Positions 29,057 through 37,971 are shown, numbered from the stretch's first letter. The stretch: 64,000 bases of DNA from Streptomyces gardneri (GCF_006539185.1 NZ_BJMN01000011.1:186001-250000); one strand, 5' to 3'. Numbers and translations: made by a program. The notes: generated from the letters alone by a model not told the origin.

Positions 29057-29085
29057 AGCGTATCGTGTTGGTGACGACAGTCAAC
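29057..29085 (-). promoter_or_regulatory. Promoter/operator between the CoA ligase and the acyl-CoA dehydrogenase (element copy 2)
   Basis: The 13-bp core gtgacgacagtca (29071-29083) is identical to that at 22221-22233. On the minus strand it overlaps TTGACT as -35, followed after 16 bases by TACGCT as -10, driving the CoA ligase. The same regulator should therefore control both halves of the cluster. The plus-strand gene (acyl-CoA dehydrogenase) starts 165 bases away. Confidence 0.65.
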
Positions 29086-29247
29086 GGTTCGCGACAAGAG
29101 CGTCCGGCGGAGGGGCGCGGAAGGGCGTACGGAGCGGCGTCGGTACGGAGCTGCCCGGCGGCGCGGGGACAGACGCGTCGAGCGGCGCACGGACGGCGCC
29201 GTACGGTGCAGCGACAAGGGCGCCGCAGGGCGTCGGAGAGGGCCCAC

Positions 29248-30453
29248 ATGCCCGCATTCTCGCTCGATCCGGGACAGATCACCTGGTGTGCGGAGCTCCG
29301 CGCACTCGCCGCCGACCACCTCGCGCCGCTCGCCGCGAAGGGCGAGCCGGGCCGCGTCAACCGCCCCCTCGTCGCCGCCCTCGGCGAACTCGGCCTCCTC
29401 ACCCGCCTCTTCGACGCGGGCGCCCTCGACCTCTGCCTCCTGCGCGAATCCCTCGCCCAGACCTGCACCGAGGCCGAGACCGCCCTCGCCCTCCAGGGCC
29501 TCGGCACCCACCCGGTCGCCGCCTTCGGCACCGACGCTCAGCGCGCCCGCTGGCTCCCCGAGGCCACCGCGGGACGGGCGGTCGCGGCCTTCGCCCTCTC
29601 CGAGCCCGGCGCCGGCTCCGACGCCGCCGCCCTCGCCCTCGACGCCGTCCCCGACGGGCGCGGCGGCTGGCGCCTGCACGGCGAGAAACGCTGGATCTCC
29701 AACGCCCCCGAGGCCGACTTCGCCACCGTCTTCGCCCGCACCACCCGGGGCGCGGGCGCCCGTGGCGTCACCGCGTTCCTCGTCCCCGCCGACCGCCCGG
29801 GGCTGGGCGGCGAGGCCCTCGACATGCTCTCCCCGCACGCCATCGGCACCCTCACCTTCGAGGGCGTGCCCGTCGGTCCCGAGGACCTCCTCGGCGAACC
29901 GGACCGGGGCTTCCGGGTCGCCATGCACACCCTCAACCTCTTCCGGCCCAGCGTCGGGGCCTTCGCCGTCGGCATGGCCCAGGCGGCCCTCGACGCCGCC
30001 GTCGCCCACACCGCCGCCCGCCCCGCCTTCGGCGGCGTCCTCGCCGACCTCCAGGCCGTCTCCCACCGCATCGCCGAGATGGCCACCCGCACGGAGGCCG
30101 CCCGCCTCCTCGTGTACGCGGCGGCCACCGCGTACGACAGCGGCGACCCGGACGTGCCGAGGCGCTCCGCCATGGCCAAACTCCTCGCCACCGAGACCGC
30201 GCAGTACGTCGTCGACGCCGCCGTCCAGCTGCACGGCGCGGCCGCCCTGCAACGCGGCCACCTCCTGGAACACCTCTACCGCGAGGTGCGCGCACCCCGG
30301 ATCTACGAGGGGGCCACGGAGGTCCAGCGCGCGATCATCGCCAAGGAGCTGTACGCGTCCCACGCGTCCCACGCGAGCCACGCGAGCCACCCGACGCACG
30401 CGAGCCACCCGACGGTTACGGACGCCCGTCCCGAGAGGCCGGTGTCCGCATGA
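29248..30453 (+). CDS. Acyl-CoA dehydrogenase
   Basis: 401 residues from ATG 29248, with GGAGAGGG at 29235-29242. FAD-binding and substrate motifs are clear: AFALSEPGAGSDAAAL, KRWISNAPEADFATVFA, and APRIYEGATEVQR, with the catalytic Glu in YEG. The C-terminal ~30 residues are an unusual Ala-Ser-His repeat encoded by 9- to 12-bp tandem repeats (30358-30415). It probably oxidises a saturated cyclic or open-chain CoA ester in the aryl-CoA pathway. Its stop overlaps the RidA start (ATGA), so the pair is cotranslated. Confidence 0.85.
   Translation: MPAFSLDPGQITWCAELRALAADHLAPLAAKGEPGRVNRPLVAALGELGLLTRLFDAGALDLCLLRESLAQTCTEAETALALQGLGTHPVAAFGTDAQRARWLPEATAGRAVAAFALSEPGAGSDAAALALDAVPDGRGGWRLHGEKRWISNAPEADFATVFARTTRGAGARGVTAFLVPADRPGLGGEALDMLSPHAIGTLTFEGVPVGPEDLLGEPDRGFRVAMHTLNLFRPSVGAFAVGMAQAALDAAVAHTAARPAFGGVLADLQAVSHRIAEMATRTEAARLLVYAAATAYDSGDPDVPRRSAMAKLLATETAQYVVDAAVQLHGAAALQRGHLLEHLYREVRAPRIYEGATEVQRAIIAKELYASHASHASHASHPTHASHPTVTDARPERPVSA
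30358..30415 (+). repeat. Tandem repeat encoding Ala-Ser-His at the end of the acyl-CoA dehydrogenase
   Basis: Five to six units of 9-12 bp (cacgcgtcc / cacgcgagc type) are in frame at the 3' end. They lengthen the protein beyond the normal family C-terminus, and copy number may vary between strains. Confidence 0.75.
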
Positions 30454-30863
30454 GCCTCCACCGCCACAACCCGGCCGAACTCGCCCCGCCCACCGGCTTC
30501 TCACACGCCGTCACCGCCACCGGCACCCGCCTGGTCTTCCTCGCCGGACAGACCGCCCTCGACAGCGAGGGCAAGGTCGTGGGGGAGACCCTCCCCGAGC
30601 AGTTCACCACCGCCCTCGGCAACCTCCTCACCGCCCTGCGCCACGCCGGCGGCACCCCGGCCGACCTCGCGCGCGTCACCGTCTACACCACCGACGTCGA
30701 CGACTACCGTGCCCACGCCGCCGAACTCGGCCGTATCTGGCGCAGGTTGGCGGGCCGTGACTATCCGGCGATGGCCGTCATCGGAGTCGTACGACTCTGG
30801 GACGAACAGGCGCGGGTGGAGCTGGACGGCTTCGCGGTCCTGGAGGAACCCACCCCCGCTTGA
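30450..30863 (+). CDS. RidA family protein (enamine/imine deaminase fold)
   Basis: 137 residues. TRLVFLAGQTALDSEGKVVG, YTTDVDDYRAHA and AVIGVVRLWDEQARVELDG follow the YjgF/YER057c/UK114 fold, and the substrate-carboxylate Arg (VVRL) is kept. RidA hydrolyses enamine or imine intermediates. Coupled to the acyl-CoA dehydrogenase (ATGA overlap) in an aryl-CoA pathway, it would fit removal of nitrogen from an amino-substituted CoA intermediate. This favours 2-aminobenzoate over salicylate as substrate (inference). Confidence 0.85.
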   Translation: MSLHRHNPAELAPPTGFSHAVTATGTRLVFLAGQTALDSEGKVVGETLPEQFTTALGNLLTALRHAGGTPADLARVTVYTTDVDDYRAHAAELGRIWRRLAGRDYPAMAVIGVVRLWDEQARVELDGFAVLEEPTPA

Positions 30864-30960
30864 TCAACTGGTCACCCGAACAGCCCTGGCTTAGTGTCGA
30901 AAGGTGGACTGACCGGCCCACGGCCCCGTCAGGTGAGGGCGCGATGCGCCATGAACTGCC

Positions 30961-32517
30961 ATGAGTAGAACACCCGAGCCGCAGACTCCGACGGCGACCG
31001 CCCCCCGTAAGAGGGGCAATGACGGCAAGGGCATCGCCCTGTTCGTGATCGCCTCGTGTCAGCTGATGGTGGTCCTCGACATCACCATCGTGAACATCGC
31101 CCTCCCGCACATCCAGACCGCGCTGGACTTCTCCACGACCAGCCTGTCCTGGGTTGTCAACGCCTACACCCTGACCTTCGGCGGTCTGCTCCTCCTGGGC
31201 GGACGCGCCGGCGACATCCTGGGGCGGCGGCGCGTGTTCATCTTCGGTGTGCTGCTCTTCGGACTGGCCTCACTGTTCTGCGGACTCGCGCAGAGCGAGT
31301 GGCAACTCCTCGCGGCCCGCGCCCTCCAGGGCGTCGGCGGCGCGATAGCCTCCCCGACCTCGCTCTCCCTCATCACCACGACGTTCGACGAAGGCCCGGA
31401 GCGTAACCGGGCCTTCGGCGTCTTCGCGGGCGTCTCGGCCGGCGGCGGCGCGATCGGTCTGGTCGCGGGCGGCATGCTCGTCGAATGGCTCGACTGGCGC
31501 TGGATCTTCTTCGTCAACGTGCCGATCGCCCTGCTGATCGCCTTCCTCACCCCGCGCCATGTCAAGGAGTCCGAGCGGCACCCCGGCCACTTCGACCTCG
31601 TGGGCGCGCTGACCTCGACGCTCGGCATGGTGGCGCTGGTGTACGGATTCATCCGCGCCGCCCAGGAGGGCTGGCGCGACCCGTACACGATCGGCTCGTT
31701 CTGCGCCGCGGTGGTGCTCCTGGGCCTGTTCATCCTGATCGAGCGCCGCTCCCAGCAGCCCATCACCCCGCTGCACATGTTCGCCGACCGCAACCGGTCG
31801 GGCACCTACGCGATCATGCTCTGCCTGGCGGCGGCGATCTTCGGGATGTTCTTCTTCCTGACCCTGTTCGTCCAACAGGTCCTCGGCTTCAGTCCGTTGG
31901 ACGCCGGTCTCGCCTTCCTGCCGATCAGTGCCATCATCGCGGTCGGCGCCGGCTTCACCTCCAACCTGCTGCCCAAATACGGACCCAAACCCTTCATGGT
32001 GGTGGGCTCCATCCTCGCCGCGGCCGGCCTGTCCTGGCTGACACTCACCGATGTCGACTCCACGTATCTGGGCAGCATCCTCGGACCGATCCTCGTCTTC
32101 GGCCTCGGCATGGGCCTGATGTTCGTCTCCCTGACCATCATGGCGCTGTCGAACGTCGAGCCCCAGGAGTCGGGCGCCGCCTCCGGCCTGCTCAACGCGA
32201 CGCAACAGGTGGGCGGTTCGCTCGGCCTGTCGATCCTCGTGACGGTCTTCGGCACGGCCAGCCGCAACGAGGCCGACACGCAGGTTCCCGCGTTCCTGGC
32301 CCAGGCGAGTCCACTGGAGAGGGCCCAGTTCACCAGAACCGGCCAACTGCCACCCCCCTGGAGCGACGAGGTACTCACCTCCGGCGTCACCGCGGGCTTC
32401 GTCACAGCAGCCATCTTTGCCGTGGTCGGCGCGCTGATAGCCATCTTCGTGATCCAGGTCCGCGCCTCCGACATCGAACGCCTCAAGGGCGGGGTGGGAC
32501 CGGGCGTGGGCGGCTGA
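30961..32517 (+). CDS. MFS drug-efflux transporter, DHA2 (14-TMS, EmrB/QacA) type
   Basis: 518 residues with about 14 hydrophobic helices. Motif A appears as GRAGDILGRRRVFIFG, and motif C-like glycines as GVFAGVSAGGGAIGLVAGG. The short N-terminal tail is hydrophilic. These transporters export drugs, dyes or small metabolites using proton motive force. No TetR or MarR regulator is adjacent. The gene is followed by a cluster of hairpins at 32536-32620. Confidence 0.88.
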   Translation: MSRTPEPQTPTATAPRKRGNDGKGIALFVIASCQLMVVLDITIVNIALPHIQTALDFSTTSLSWVVNAYTLTFGGLLLLGGRAGDILGRRRVFIFGVLLFGLASLFCGLAQSEWQLLAARALQGVGGAIASPTSLSLITTTFDEGPERNRAFGVFAGVSAGGGAIGLVAGGMLVEWLDWRWIFFVNVPIALLIAFLTPRHVKESERHPGHFDLVGALTSTLGMVALVYGFIRAAQEGWRDPYTIGSFCAAVVLLGLFILIERRSQQPITPLHMFADRNRSGTYAIMLCLAAAIFGMFFFLTLFVQQVLGFSPLDAGLAFLPISAIIAVGAGFTSNLLPKYGPKPFMVVGSILAAAGLSWLTLTDVDSTYLGSILGPILVFGLGMGLMFVSLTIMALSNVEPQESGAASGLLNATQQVGGSLGLSILVTVFGTASRNEADTQVPAFLAQASPLERAQFTRTGQLPPPWSDEVLTSGVTAGFVTAAIFAVVGALIAIFVIQVRASDIERLKGGVGPGVGG

Positions 32518-32535
32518 GCCGCCACAGCAGGACGA

Positions 32536-32620
32536 CCGGCTGCCCTTGGCCAAGGCCAGCCGGCTGCCCTTGGCCAAGGCCCGACGCTTTAACCAAAGCC
32601 CCGGCCCTTGACTAAGGGCC
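32536..32620. terminator. Cluster of four hairpins between convergent genes
   Basis: A 22-bp direct repeat occurs twice, at 32536-32557 and 32560-32581, each holding the palindrome CCTTGGCCAAGG. Next come GCTTT-AACC-AAAGC (32586-32599) and GGCCCTT-GACT-AAGGGCC (32603-32620), which overlaps the stop codon of the AsnC-like gene. Together they can terminate transcription from both sides. Confidence 0.7.
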
Positions 32621-33391
32621 CGACTGGAACCCGGCGCGCTTGTAGGTACGCATCAGCACCGCGACCTCCGCCGACGTGACGCCGTCGAGCGAGCCGAGGA
32701 CGCGAGCGGTGAAGTCGTGCAGATCCCGCGTCGAGCGGTGGCTGGAATAGCCGAGGAGAGCCGTCGTGCCGGTCGTGACCACGAGATGGCGGACGGCCGG
32801 CTCCTCGGCCAGGCGGCGGATCGCGGCATCGAGGCGGGCGTGGGCGACGGCCAGCCTGAACCGAGCCTCGACCGGGTAGCCGAGCACCTCGGGCTCCGCG
32901 TGCAGCCGTAGGTGGAGGACGTGGGAGGCCATCAGGCGGCCCAGCCGGCGGCGCGCGGTGGTCTCGCCGACCCGGAGCTCGCGGGCCAGCCGGGTGGTCG
33001 ACATCCGGGCGTCGCGGCGGAGCAGCGCGACCAGGCGCCGGTCGAGCTCGTCGACCACCGGTGGCTCGGGCAGCCGCCGCCCCTCGATGGCGTGCCGGCG
33101 TACGTCCGTGGGCTCGTCGTCGTACGGGGCCCAGTCGCTGGCGGTGAGGAGCAGCCGCAGGACCACCGAGGTGTGGATGTCGACGACACCGTCGAGTCTG
33201 CCGATCCCCGCGTCGACGAGGGTGAGCAGGGCGTCGTGGTCGGGCACGTTCAGCTCGGCGAACACGTCGAGCGCGCCGGTGGCGACTTCCACGGACCGCG
33301 CCTCGGGCCGCCGGGCGAGGGCCAGCGCGGTGTCGTGCACGCGCCCGGGGGCGCAGCGTACGGCGACCTCGGCGGTGACGCCCTCGAGCTG
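32612..33391 (-). pseudogene. AsnC/Lrp-family regulator lacking its first HTH and start codon
   Basis: About 259 codons remain. The intact part begins in the first ligand-binding domain (GVTAEVAVRCAPG) and includes a full second unit: an HTH (VDELDRRLVALLRRDARMST) and an AsnC domain to the end. Streptomyces relatives of this two-unit type are about 330 residues with an HTH at the N-terminus. Here no start codon with a ribosome site precedes the homologous part. Upstream sequence immediately becomes the coding strand of a divergent MFS gene that is itself 5'-truncated. A deletion that removed both gene starts and the shared promoter is the simplest reading. A sequencing or assembly error is the alternative. 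Confidence 0.7.
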
Positions 33392-34750
33392 TCCAGCGGC
33401 ATCACCCAGGGCTTCCTCTCCCCGCTGCTGAAGGGCCTCACGGAGACCCTCAAGGTCACCGCCGCGGACCTGAACTGGATCAGCATCGCCAACCTGCTCG
33501 CGTCCGTCGCGTTCACCCCGGTCCTGTCCCGCATGGGCGACCTCTACGGCCACCGGCGCATCCTGCGCTGGAACCTCGCGATCGTCCTGCTCGGCTCGGT
33601 CCTGGTGGGCTTCAGCCGCTCCTTCGGAGTGCTGCTCGCCGGCCAGATCCTCCAGGGCGCGTTCGCGGGCTTCTTCCCGCTGCTCGTCGGCGTCCTCCGC
33701 AACCGCGGCGGCAAGGGCGGCGGTGACGCGGAGTCCCGGCGCGGGATCAGCTACATGGTCGCCGCGCTCGTCGCGGGCATCGCGGTCGGCCTGGTCGCCA
33801 GCGGCTTCGTGGCCCGTACGGTCGACAGCCCCACCGCCGCGCTGTGGGTCCCCACCGCGGCCGTCGGCCTGGCCCTCGCGGTCACCTGGCCGCTGCTCCC
33901 CGAGTCCGCGGCGCGACCCGGCGGACGGATCGACTGGGCGGGCGGGATCCTCCTGTGCGTGGGCCTCGTGGCGATCATGCTCGGCCTCGGCATGGGCGGA
34001 CTGCCCGACTGGGAATGGACCTCGCCGCGCACCCTCGGCTGCCTCGTCGGCGGCGCACTCGTCACCGCCCTGTGGGTCCTCGGGGAGCTGCGTACCGCCG
34101 AGCCGATGATCGACGTCCGGATGTTCCGGCACCGCAACGTCGTCACCGTCTCCCTCGTGACCATGACCTTCACCGTCCCGATGATCGGCCTCCAGGTCGC
34201 CAACCCCGTCTTCATGGGCACCGGCCCCGCCGAGCACGGCTACGGCCTCGGCCTCGACCCGTTCGCCATCGGCCTCGCCATGCTGCCCAACCTCCTCGCC
34301 ATCGCGGCGGGGGCCCTGGTCGCGCCCGCCGTCGCCGCCGCGATCTCCGACCGGCTCACCCTGTGCGCCGGCTCCCTGCTCATGGCCGCCGGCTATGTCG
34401 CCTCACTGACCTGGCACGGCTCGATGCCGCTGTTCCTCACCGGCACCGCCGTCGCGGGGCTCGGCATCGGCTTCCTCCAGCACTCCACCCGCACCCTCGC
34501 CGTCGAGTCCGTCCCCCACGACCGGACCTCGGTCGGCTCGGGGATCAACGAACTCCTCATCAACGTCGGCGGCTCCGTCGGCGCCGCGATCGTGCTCACC
34601 GTCTTCGCCGCCCGTACGCCGGCCGGCGAGACCCTGCCCGAGGTCGGCGCCTACACCACGTCCTGGACGATCTGCGCGATCGTCTCGCTGACCGGCGCCG
34701 CGATCTCCCTGCTCTACCGCACCGCGAAGGACCGCGAGGCCCACTCATGA
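33389..34750 (+). pseudogene. MFS transporter lacking its N-terminus (5'-truncated)
   Basis: About 453 codons remain, with roughly 13 membrane helices. Homology starts abruptly at SSGITQGFLSPLLKGL, in what should be the first helix. Motif A (RMGDLYGHRRILRWNL) and the rest are intact. The in-frame sequence before base 33389 is the antisense of the AsnC-like gene, so no native start remains; a GTG near 33336 could be used only by chance. The stop overlaps the M20 amidohydrolase start (ATGA), so the two were one operon, and loss of the promoter may silence both. Transport of the amidohydrolase substrate or product is likely (inference). Confidence 0.7.
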
Positions 34751-35967
34751 CCACCACCACCACAACGACCGACGTGCTGCGCGCACACATCCGTGACGTC
34801 GTGACCCGGCGCCAGGACGACGTTCTCGCCCTCAGCCACCAGCTGCACGCCGACCCCGAACTCGCCTACGAGGAACACCGCGCCGCCCGCCGCATCACCG
34901 AGCTCGTCGAAGCCGCCGGCTTCGACGTCACCCGCGGCGTGTGCGACCTGCCGACGGCGTTCACCGCCACCGCCGGCAGCGGCGACCTCGTCATCGGGAT
35001 CTGTGCCGAGTACGACGCACTGCCGGGCATCGGCCACGCCTGCGGCCACAACGTCAACGGCGCCGCCTCCGTCACCGCGGCCCTCGCGCTCGCGCCGCTG
35101 GCCGACGAGCTCGGCATCACGGTCAAGCTCCTGGGGACCCCGGCTGAGGAGTCCGGCGGCGGCAAGGCCGACATGCTGCGCGGCGGCGCGTTCGACGACG
35201 TGGCCGCCGCGATGATGGTGCACGCCGCGCCCTCGGACTCCGTCGGTATGAGCTCGCTCGCCATCAGCAGCTGGCAGGTCGGCTACACGGGCCGCTCCGC
35301 GCACGCCGCGGCGATGCCCGAGCGCGGCGTCAACGCCGCCGACGCGATGATGATCGCGCAGGTCGCCATCGCCGCGTACCGCCAGCAGATGCGGCCCGGA
35401 GCCGTCGTCTCCGGCATCGTCACCTCCGGCGGCGAGGCGGCCAACGTCATCCCGGCCCGCACCACCGCCGACTACGACTGCCGCGCCGGCACCAGCGAGG
35501 AACTCCGCGAACTCCAGGCCCGCATCCGCGCCTGCTTCGAGGCCGGCGCCCTCGCCACCGGTGCCGAACTGGCCCTGGAGGCCGTCGGCAACGACTACGC
35601 CGACCTCCGCCAGGACCTCGCCATGAGCCGAAGCTACCTCGCCGCGGCCCGCGCCCTGGGCCGCGACGCCAAGGCCGAGGACCCCTCGATCCGCGGCGGC
35701 TCCACCGACATGGGCAACGTCTCGCACCACGTCCCGACCATCCATCCCATGATCGGCTACGACTGCGGCGACACGATCATGCACAACCCCGAGTTCACCC
35801 GGTACGGCACGACCCCCCAGGCCGACCGCGCGATCCTCGACGGCGGCCTAGCGATGGCCTGGACGGCCCTGGACCTCGCCACCACCCCCGACCACCGCAC
35901 CTCCCTCCTCACCCGCCAGGCGACGCGCGCCCCCTACCTCGACCCGACCGCACCGACGGCCCGCTGA
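34747..35967 (+). CDS. M20 family amidohydrolase/peptidase
   Basis: 406 residues. Zinc-site motifs of the M20D group are visible: CAEYDALPGIGHACGHNVNG and GTPAEESGGGKADML, with a late His (HNPEFT). The dimerisation domain lies in the middle (GYTGRSAHAAAMPERGVNA). These enzymes cleave N-acyl or amide bonds, as in aminobenzoyl-glutamate or acyl-amino-acid hydrolysis; the substrate is not known. The start overlaps the stop of the truncated MFS gene, so expression may be impaired if the upstream promoter was deleted. Confidence 0.88.
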   Translation: MTTTTTTTDVLRAHIRDVVTRRQDDVLALSHQLHADPELAYEEHRAARRITELVEAAGFDVTRGVCDLPTAFTATAGSGDLVIGICAEYDALPGIGHACGHNVNGAASVTAALALAPLADELGITVKLLGTPAEESGGGKADMLRGGAFDDVAAAMMVHAAPSDSVGMSSLAISSWQVGYTGRSAHAAAMPERGVNAADAMMIAQVAIAAYRQQMRPGAVVSGIVTSGGEAANVIPARTTADYDCRAGTSEELRELQARIRACFEAGALATGAELALEAVGNDYADLRQDLAMSRSYLAAARALGRDAKAEDPSIRGGSTDMGNVSHHVPTIHPMIGYDCGDTIMHNPEFTRYGTTPQADRAILDGGLAMAWTALDLATTPDHRTSLLTRQATRAPYLDPTAPTAR

Positions 35968-35980
35968 CCCACAGCGCGAA

Positions 35981-36012
35981 GGCCCCCTCACTCGCGAAGA
36001 GTGGAGGGGGCC
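35981..36012. terminator. Bidirectional hairpin terminator
   Basis: GGCCCCCTCACTC pairs with GAGTGGAGGGGGCC across a 5-base loop, with one bulged base. It lies between the convergent amidohydrolase and MurA-like genes. Confidence 0.85.
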
Positions 36013-36033
36013 TCAAGGGCACGCGGGATATCC

Positions 36034-37563
36034 CTAGATGTCCCGGAAGATCTCGATCTGCGCACCGACCGAGTTGAGGCGCTCCGCGAGCTCCTCGTAA
36101 CCGCGGTTGATGACGTACACGTTCCGGAGGACCGACGTGCCCTCGGCCGCCATCATCGCCAGGAGGACGACCACCGCGGGGCGCAGGGCCGGCGGGCACA
36201 TCATCTCGGCGGCGCGCCAGCGGGTGGGGCCCTCGACCAGGACGCGGTGGGGGTCGAGGAGCTGGAGACGGCCGCCGAGGCGGTTGAGGTCGGTGAGGTA
36301 GATGGCGCGGTTGTCGTAGACCCAGTCGTGGATGAGTGTCTTGCCCTGCGCCGTGGCCGCGATGGCCGCGAAGAAGGGGACGTTGTCGATGTTCAGGCCC
36401 GGGAAGGGCATCGGGTGGATCTTGTCGATCGGCGCCTCCAGCTTGGAGGGGCGGACCGTCAGGTCCACGAGGCGCGTGCGGCCGTTGTCCGCGGCGTACT
36501 CGGCCGAGCGGTCGTGGTCGAGGCCCATCTCCTCCAGGACCGCGAGCTCGATCTCCATGAACTCGATCGGGACCCGGCGGATCGTGAGCTCCGACTCGGT
36601 GACGACCGCCGCGGCCAGCAGGCTCATCGCCTCGACCGGGTCCTCGGAGGGGGAGTAGTCGACGTCGACGTCGATCTGGGCGATGCCGTGCACCGTGAGG
36701 GTGGTCGTGCCGATGCCGTCGACCCGGACGCCCAGCGCCTCCAGGAAGAAGCACAGGTCCTGGACCATGTAGTTGGAGGAGGCGTTGCGGATGACCGTCA
36801 CGCCGTCGTGGCGGGCGGCGGCGAGCAGCGCGTTCTCGGTCACCGTGTCGCCGCGCTCGGTCAGGACGATCGGGCGGTCGGGGGAGACCGAGCGCTCGAC
36901 CTGCGCGTGGTAGAGGTTGTCGGTCGCGGTGACTTCCAGGCCGAAGCGGCGCAGCGCGATCATGTGCGGCTCGATCGTGCGCGTACCGAGGTCGCAGCCG
37001 CCGGCGTACGGCAGCTTGAAGCGGTCCATGCGGTGCAGCAGCGGGCCGAGGAACATGATGATCGAGCGGGTGCGGATCGCGGCCTCGGCGTCGATGGACT
37101 CCATGTCCAGCTCGGCGGGCGGCACGATCTCCAGGTCGACCCCGTCGTTGATCCAGCGGGTGCGCACGCCGATGGAGTTGAGGACCTCCAGGAGCCGGAA
37201 GACCTCCTCGATGCGGGCGACCCGGCGCAGGACCGTGCGGCCCTTGTTGAGGAGCGAGGCGCAGAGCAGCGCGACACAGGCGTTCTTGCTCGTCTTGACG
37301 TCGATGGCTCCGGAGAGCCGGCGGCGTCCGACGACGCGAAGGTGCATCGGTCCCGCGTAACCCAGGGACACGATCTCGCTGTCGAGGGCCTCGCCGATCC
37401 TGGCGATCATCTCAAGGCTGATGTTCTGGTTGCCGCGCTCGATCCGGTTGACGGCGCTCTGGCTCGTGGCCAGCGCCTCGGCAAGCTGCGTCTGTGTCCA
37501 GCCGCGGTGCTGACGGGCGTCACGGATGAGCTTGCCGATGCGTACGAGGTAGTCGTCTGCCAT
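36034..37563 (-). CDS. murA: XRE-type HTH fused to a MurA-like enolpyruvyl transferase
   Basis: 509 residues. Residues 8-62 are a Cro/C1-type helix-turn-helix (WTQTQLAEALATSQSAVNRI). From ~70 on it is an EPT fold: KTSKNA (93-94 match the MurA Lys-Asn pair) and GGCDLGTRTIEPH, with the active-site Cys at residue 190. MurA transfers enolpyruvate from PEP to UDP-GlcNAc, the first committed step of peptidoglycan synthesis. Streptomyces carry a second MurA copy in this place, next to aconitase. The HTH addition makes it ~80 residues longer than plain MurA. An inverted repeat just upstream of its start recurs upstream of the aconitase gene, so it may be an autoregulated DNA-binding enzyme (inference). 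Confidence 0.88.
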   Translation of the reverse strand: MADDYLVRIGKLIRDARQHRGWTQTQLAEALATSQSAVNRIERGNQNISLEMIARIGEALDSEIVSLGYAGPMHLRVVGRRRLSGAIDVKTSKNACVALLCASLLNKGRTVLRRVARIEEVFRLLEVLNSIGVRTRWINDGVDLEIVPPAELDMESIDAEAAIRTRSIIMFLGPLLHRMDRFKLPYAGGCDLGTRTIEPHMIALRRFGLEVTATDNLYHAQVERSVSPDRPIVLTERGDTVTENALLAAARHDGVTVIRNASSNYMVQDLCFFLEALGVRVDGIGTTTLTVHGIAQIDVDVDYSPSEDPVEAMSLLAAAVVTESELTIRRVPIEFMEIELAVLEEMGLDHDRSAEYAADNGRTRLVDLTVRPSKLEAPIDKIHPMPFPGLNIDNVPFFAAIAATAQGKTLIHDWVYDNRAIYLTDLNRLGGRLQLLDPHRVLVEGPTRWRAAEMMCPPALRPAVVVLLAMMAAEGTSVLRNVYVINRGYEELAERLNSVGAQIEIFRDI

Positions 37564-37571
37564 GGCGTCAC

Positions 37572-37590
37572 GTTATCTCAGATATGAGAT
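37572..37590 (-). promoter_or_regulatory. Inverted repeat upstream of the XRE-MurA gene
   Basis: GTTATCTC-N6-GAGAT, with an inner palindrome ATCTCA-GATA-TGAGAT, lies 9-27 bases before the ATG where the -10 region should be. The same GTTATCTC-N6-GAGAT pattern is at 39031-39052 upstream of aconitase. Confidence 0.65.
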
Positions 37591-37614
37591 GGTGATCGTC
37601 ATTGGGGTAGGCCG

Positions 37615-37971
37615 TCAGGGTGACAGGGTGTGCGCGGTCGGGTGACGCGGTTCGTACAGGGGGAGTTCGGTGCCGCTCGGCAGCCGGACGGCCGCGAGCA
37701 GGCCCCAGCCCTGGTCGGTGATGGGGCGTGAGATCTCGGCGCCCCGGTCCTCCAGGGTCGTCAGGGTGCTCGTGATGTCCTCGCACATCAGATAGACCTC
37801 GTGCTTCGGCTCGCCCTCCGTGGGGTGCACGGCGATCTCGGCGGGCGGCAGCTTGAAGATGAGCCAGCCCCGGCCGGCGTCCACATGGTCGAAGCCGACG
37901 ACGTCCTTGAGGAAGTCGCGGTCGGCCTCCGCGTCCCGGGTGTAGAGAATCACGTGCGCGCCGTTGAACAT
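37615..37971 (-). CDS. VOC (glyoxalase/bleomycin resistance fold) protein
   Basis: 118 residues from ATG 37971, with GAGGAT a few bases upstream. One vicinal-oxygen-chelate domain made of two beta-alpha-beta-beta-beta modules is seen: HVILYTRDAEADRDFLKDVV, then HEVYLMCEDITSTLTTLEDR, ending PLYEPRHP with the usual metal-site Glu. Family members isomerise, ring-cleave or bind metabolites; the substrate here is unknown. It sits upstream of the MurA-like gene on the same strand. Confidence 0.8.
   Translation of the reverse strand: MFNGAHVILYTRDAEADRDFLKDVVGFDHVDAGRGWLIFKLPPAEIAVHPTEGEPKHEVYLMCEDITSTLTTLEDRGAEISRPITDQGWGLLAAVRLPSGTELPLYEPRHPTAHTLSP

Noticed and set aside
30861..30868. TTGATCAA palindrome after the RidA gene as an operator
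   Set aside because: Only 8 bp, overlaps the stop codon of RidA, and has no partner copy nearby.
33383..33388. CTCGAG (XhoI site) at the truncation junction as a sign of engineering
   Set aside because: This hexamer is common in G+C-rich DNA and no vector sequence is present; it does not separate natural from artificial deletion.
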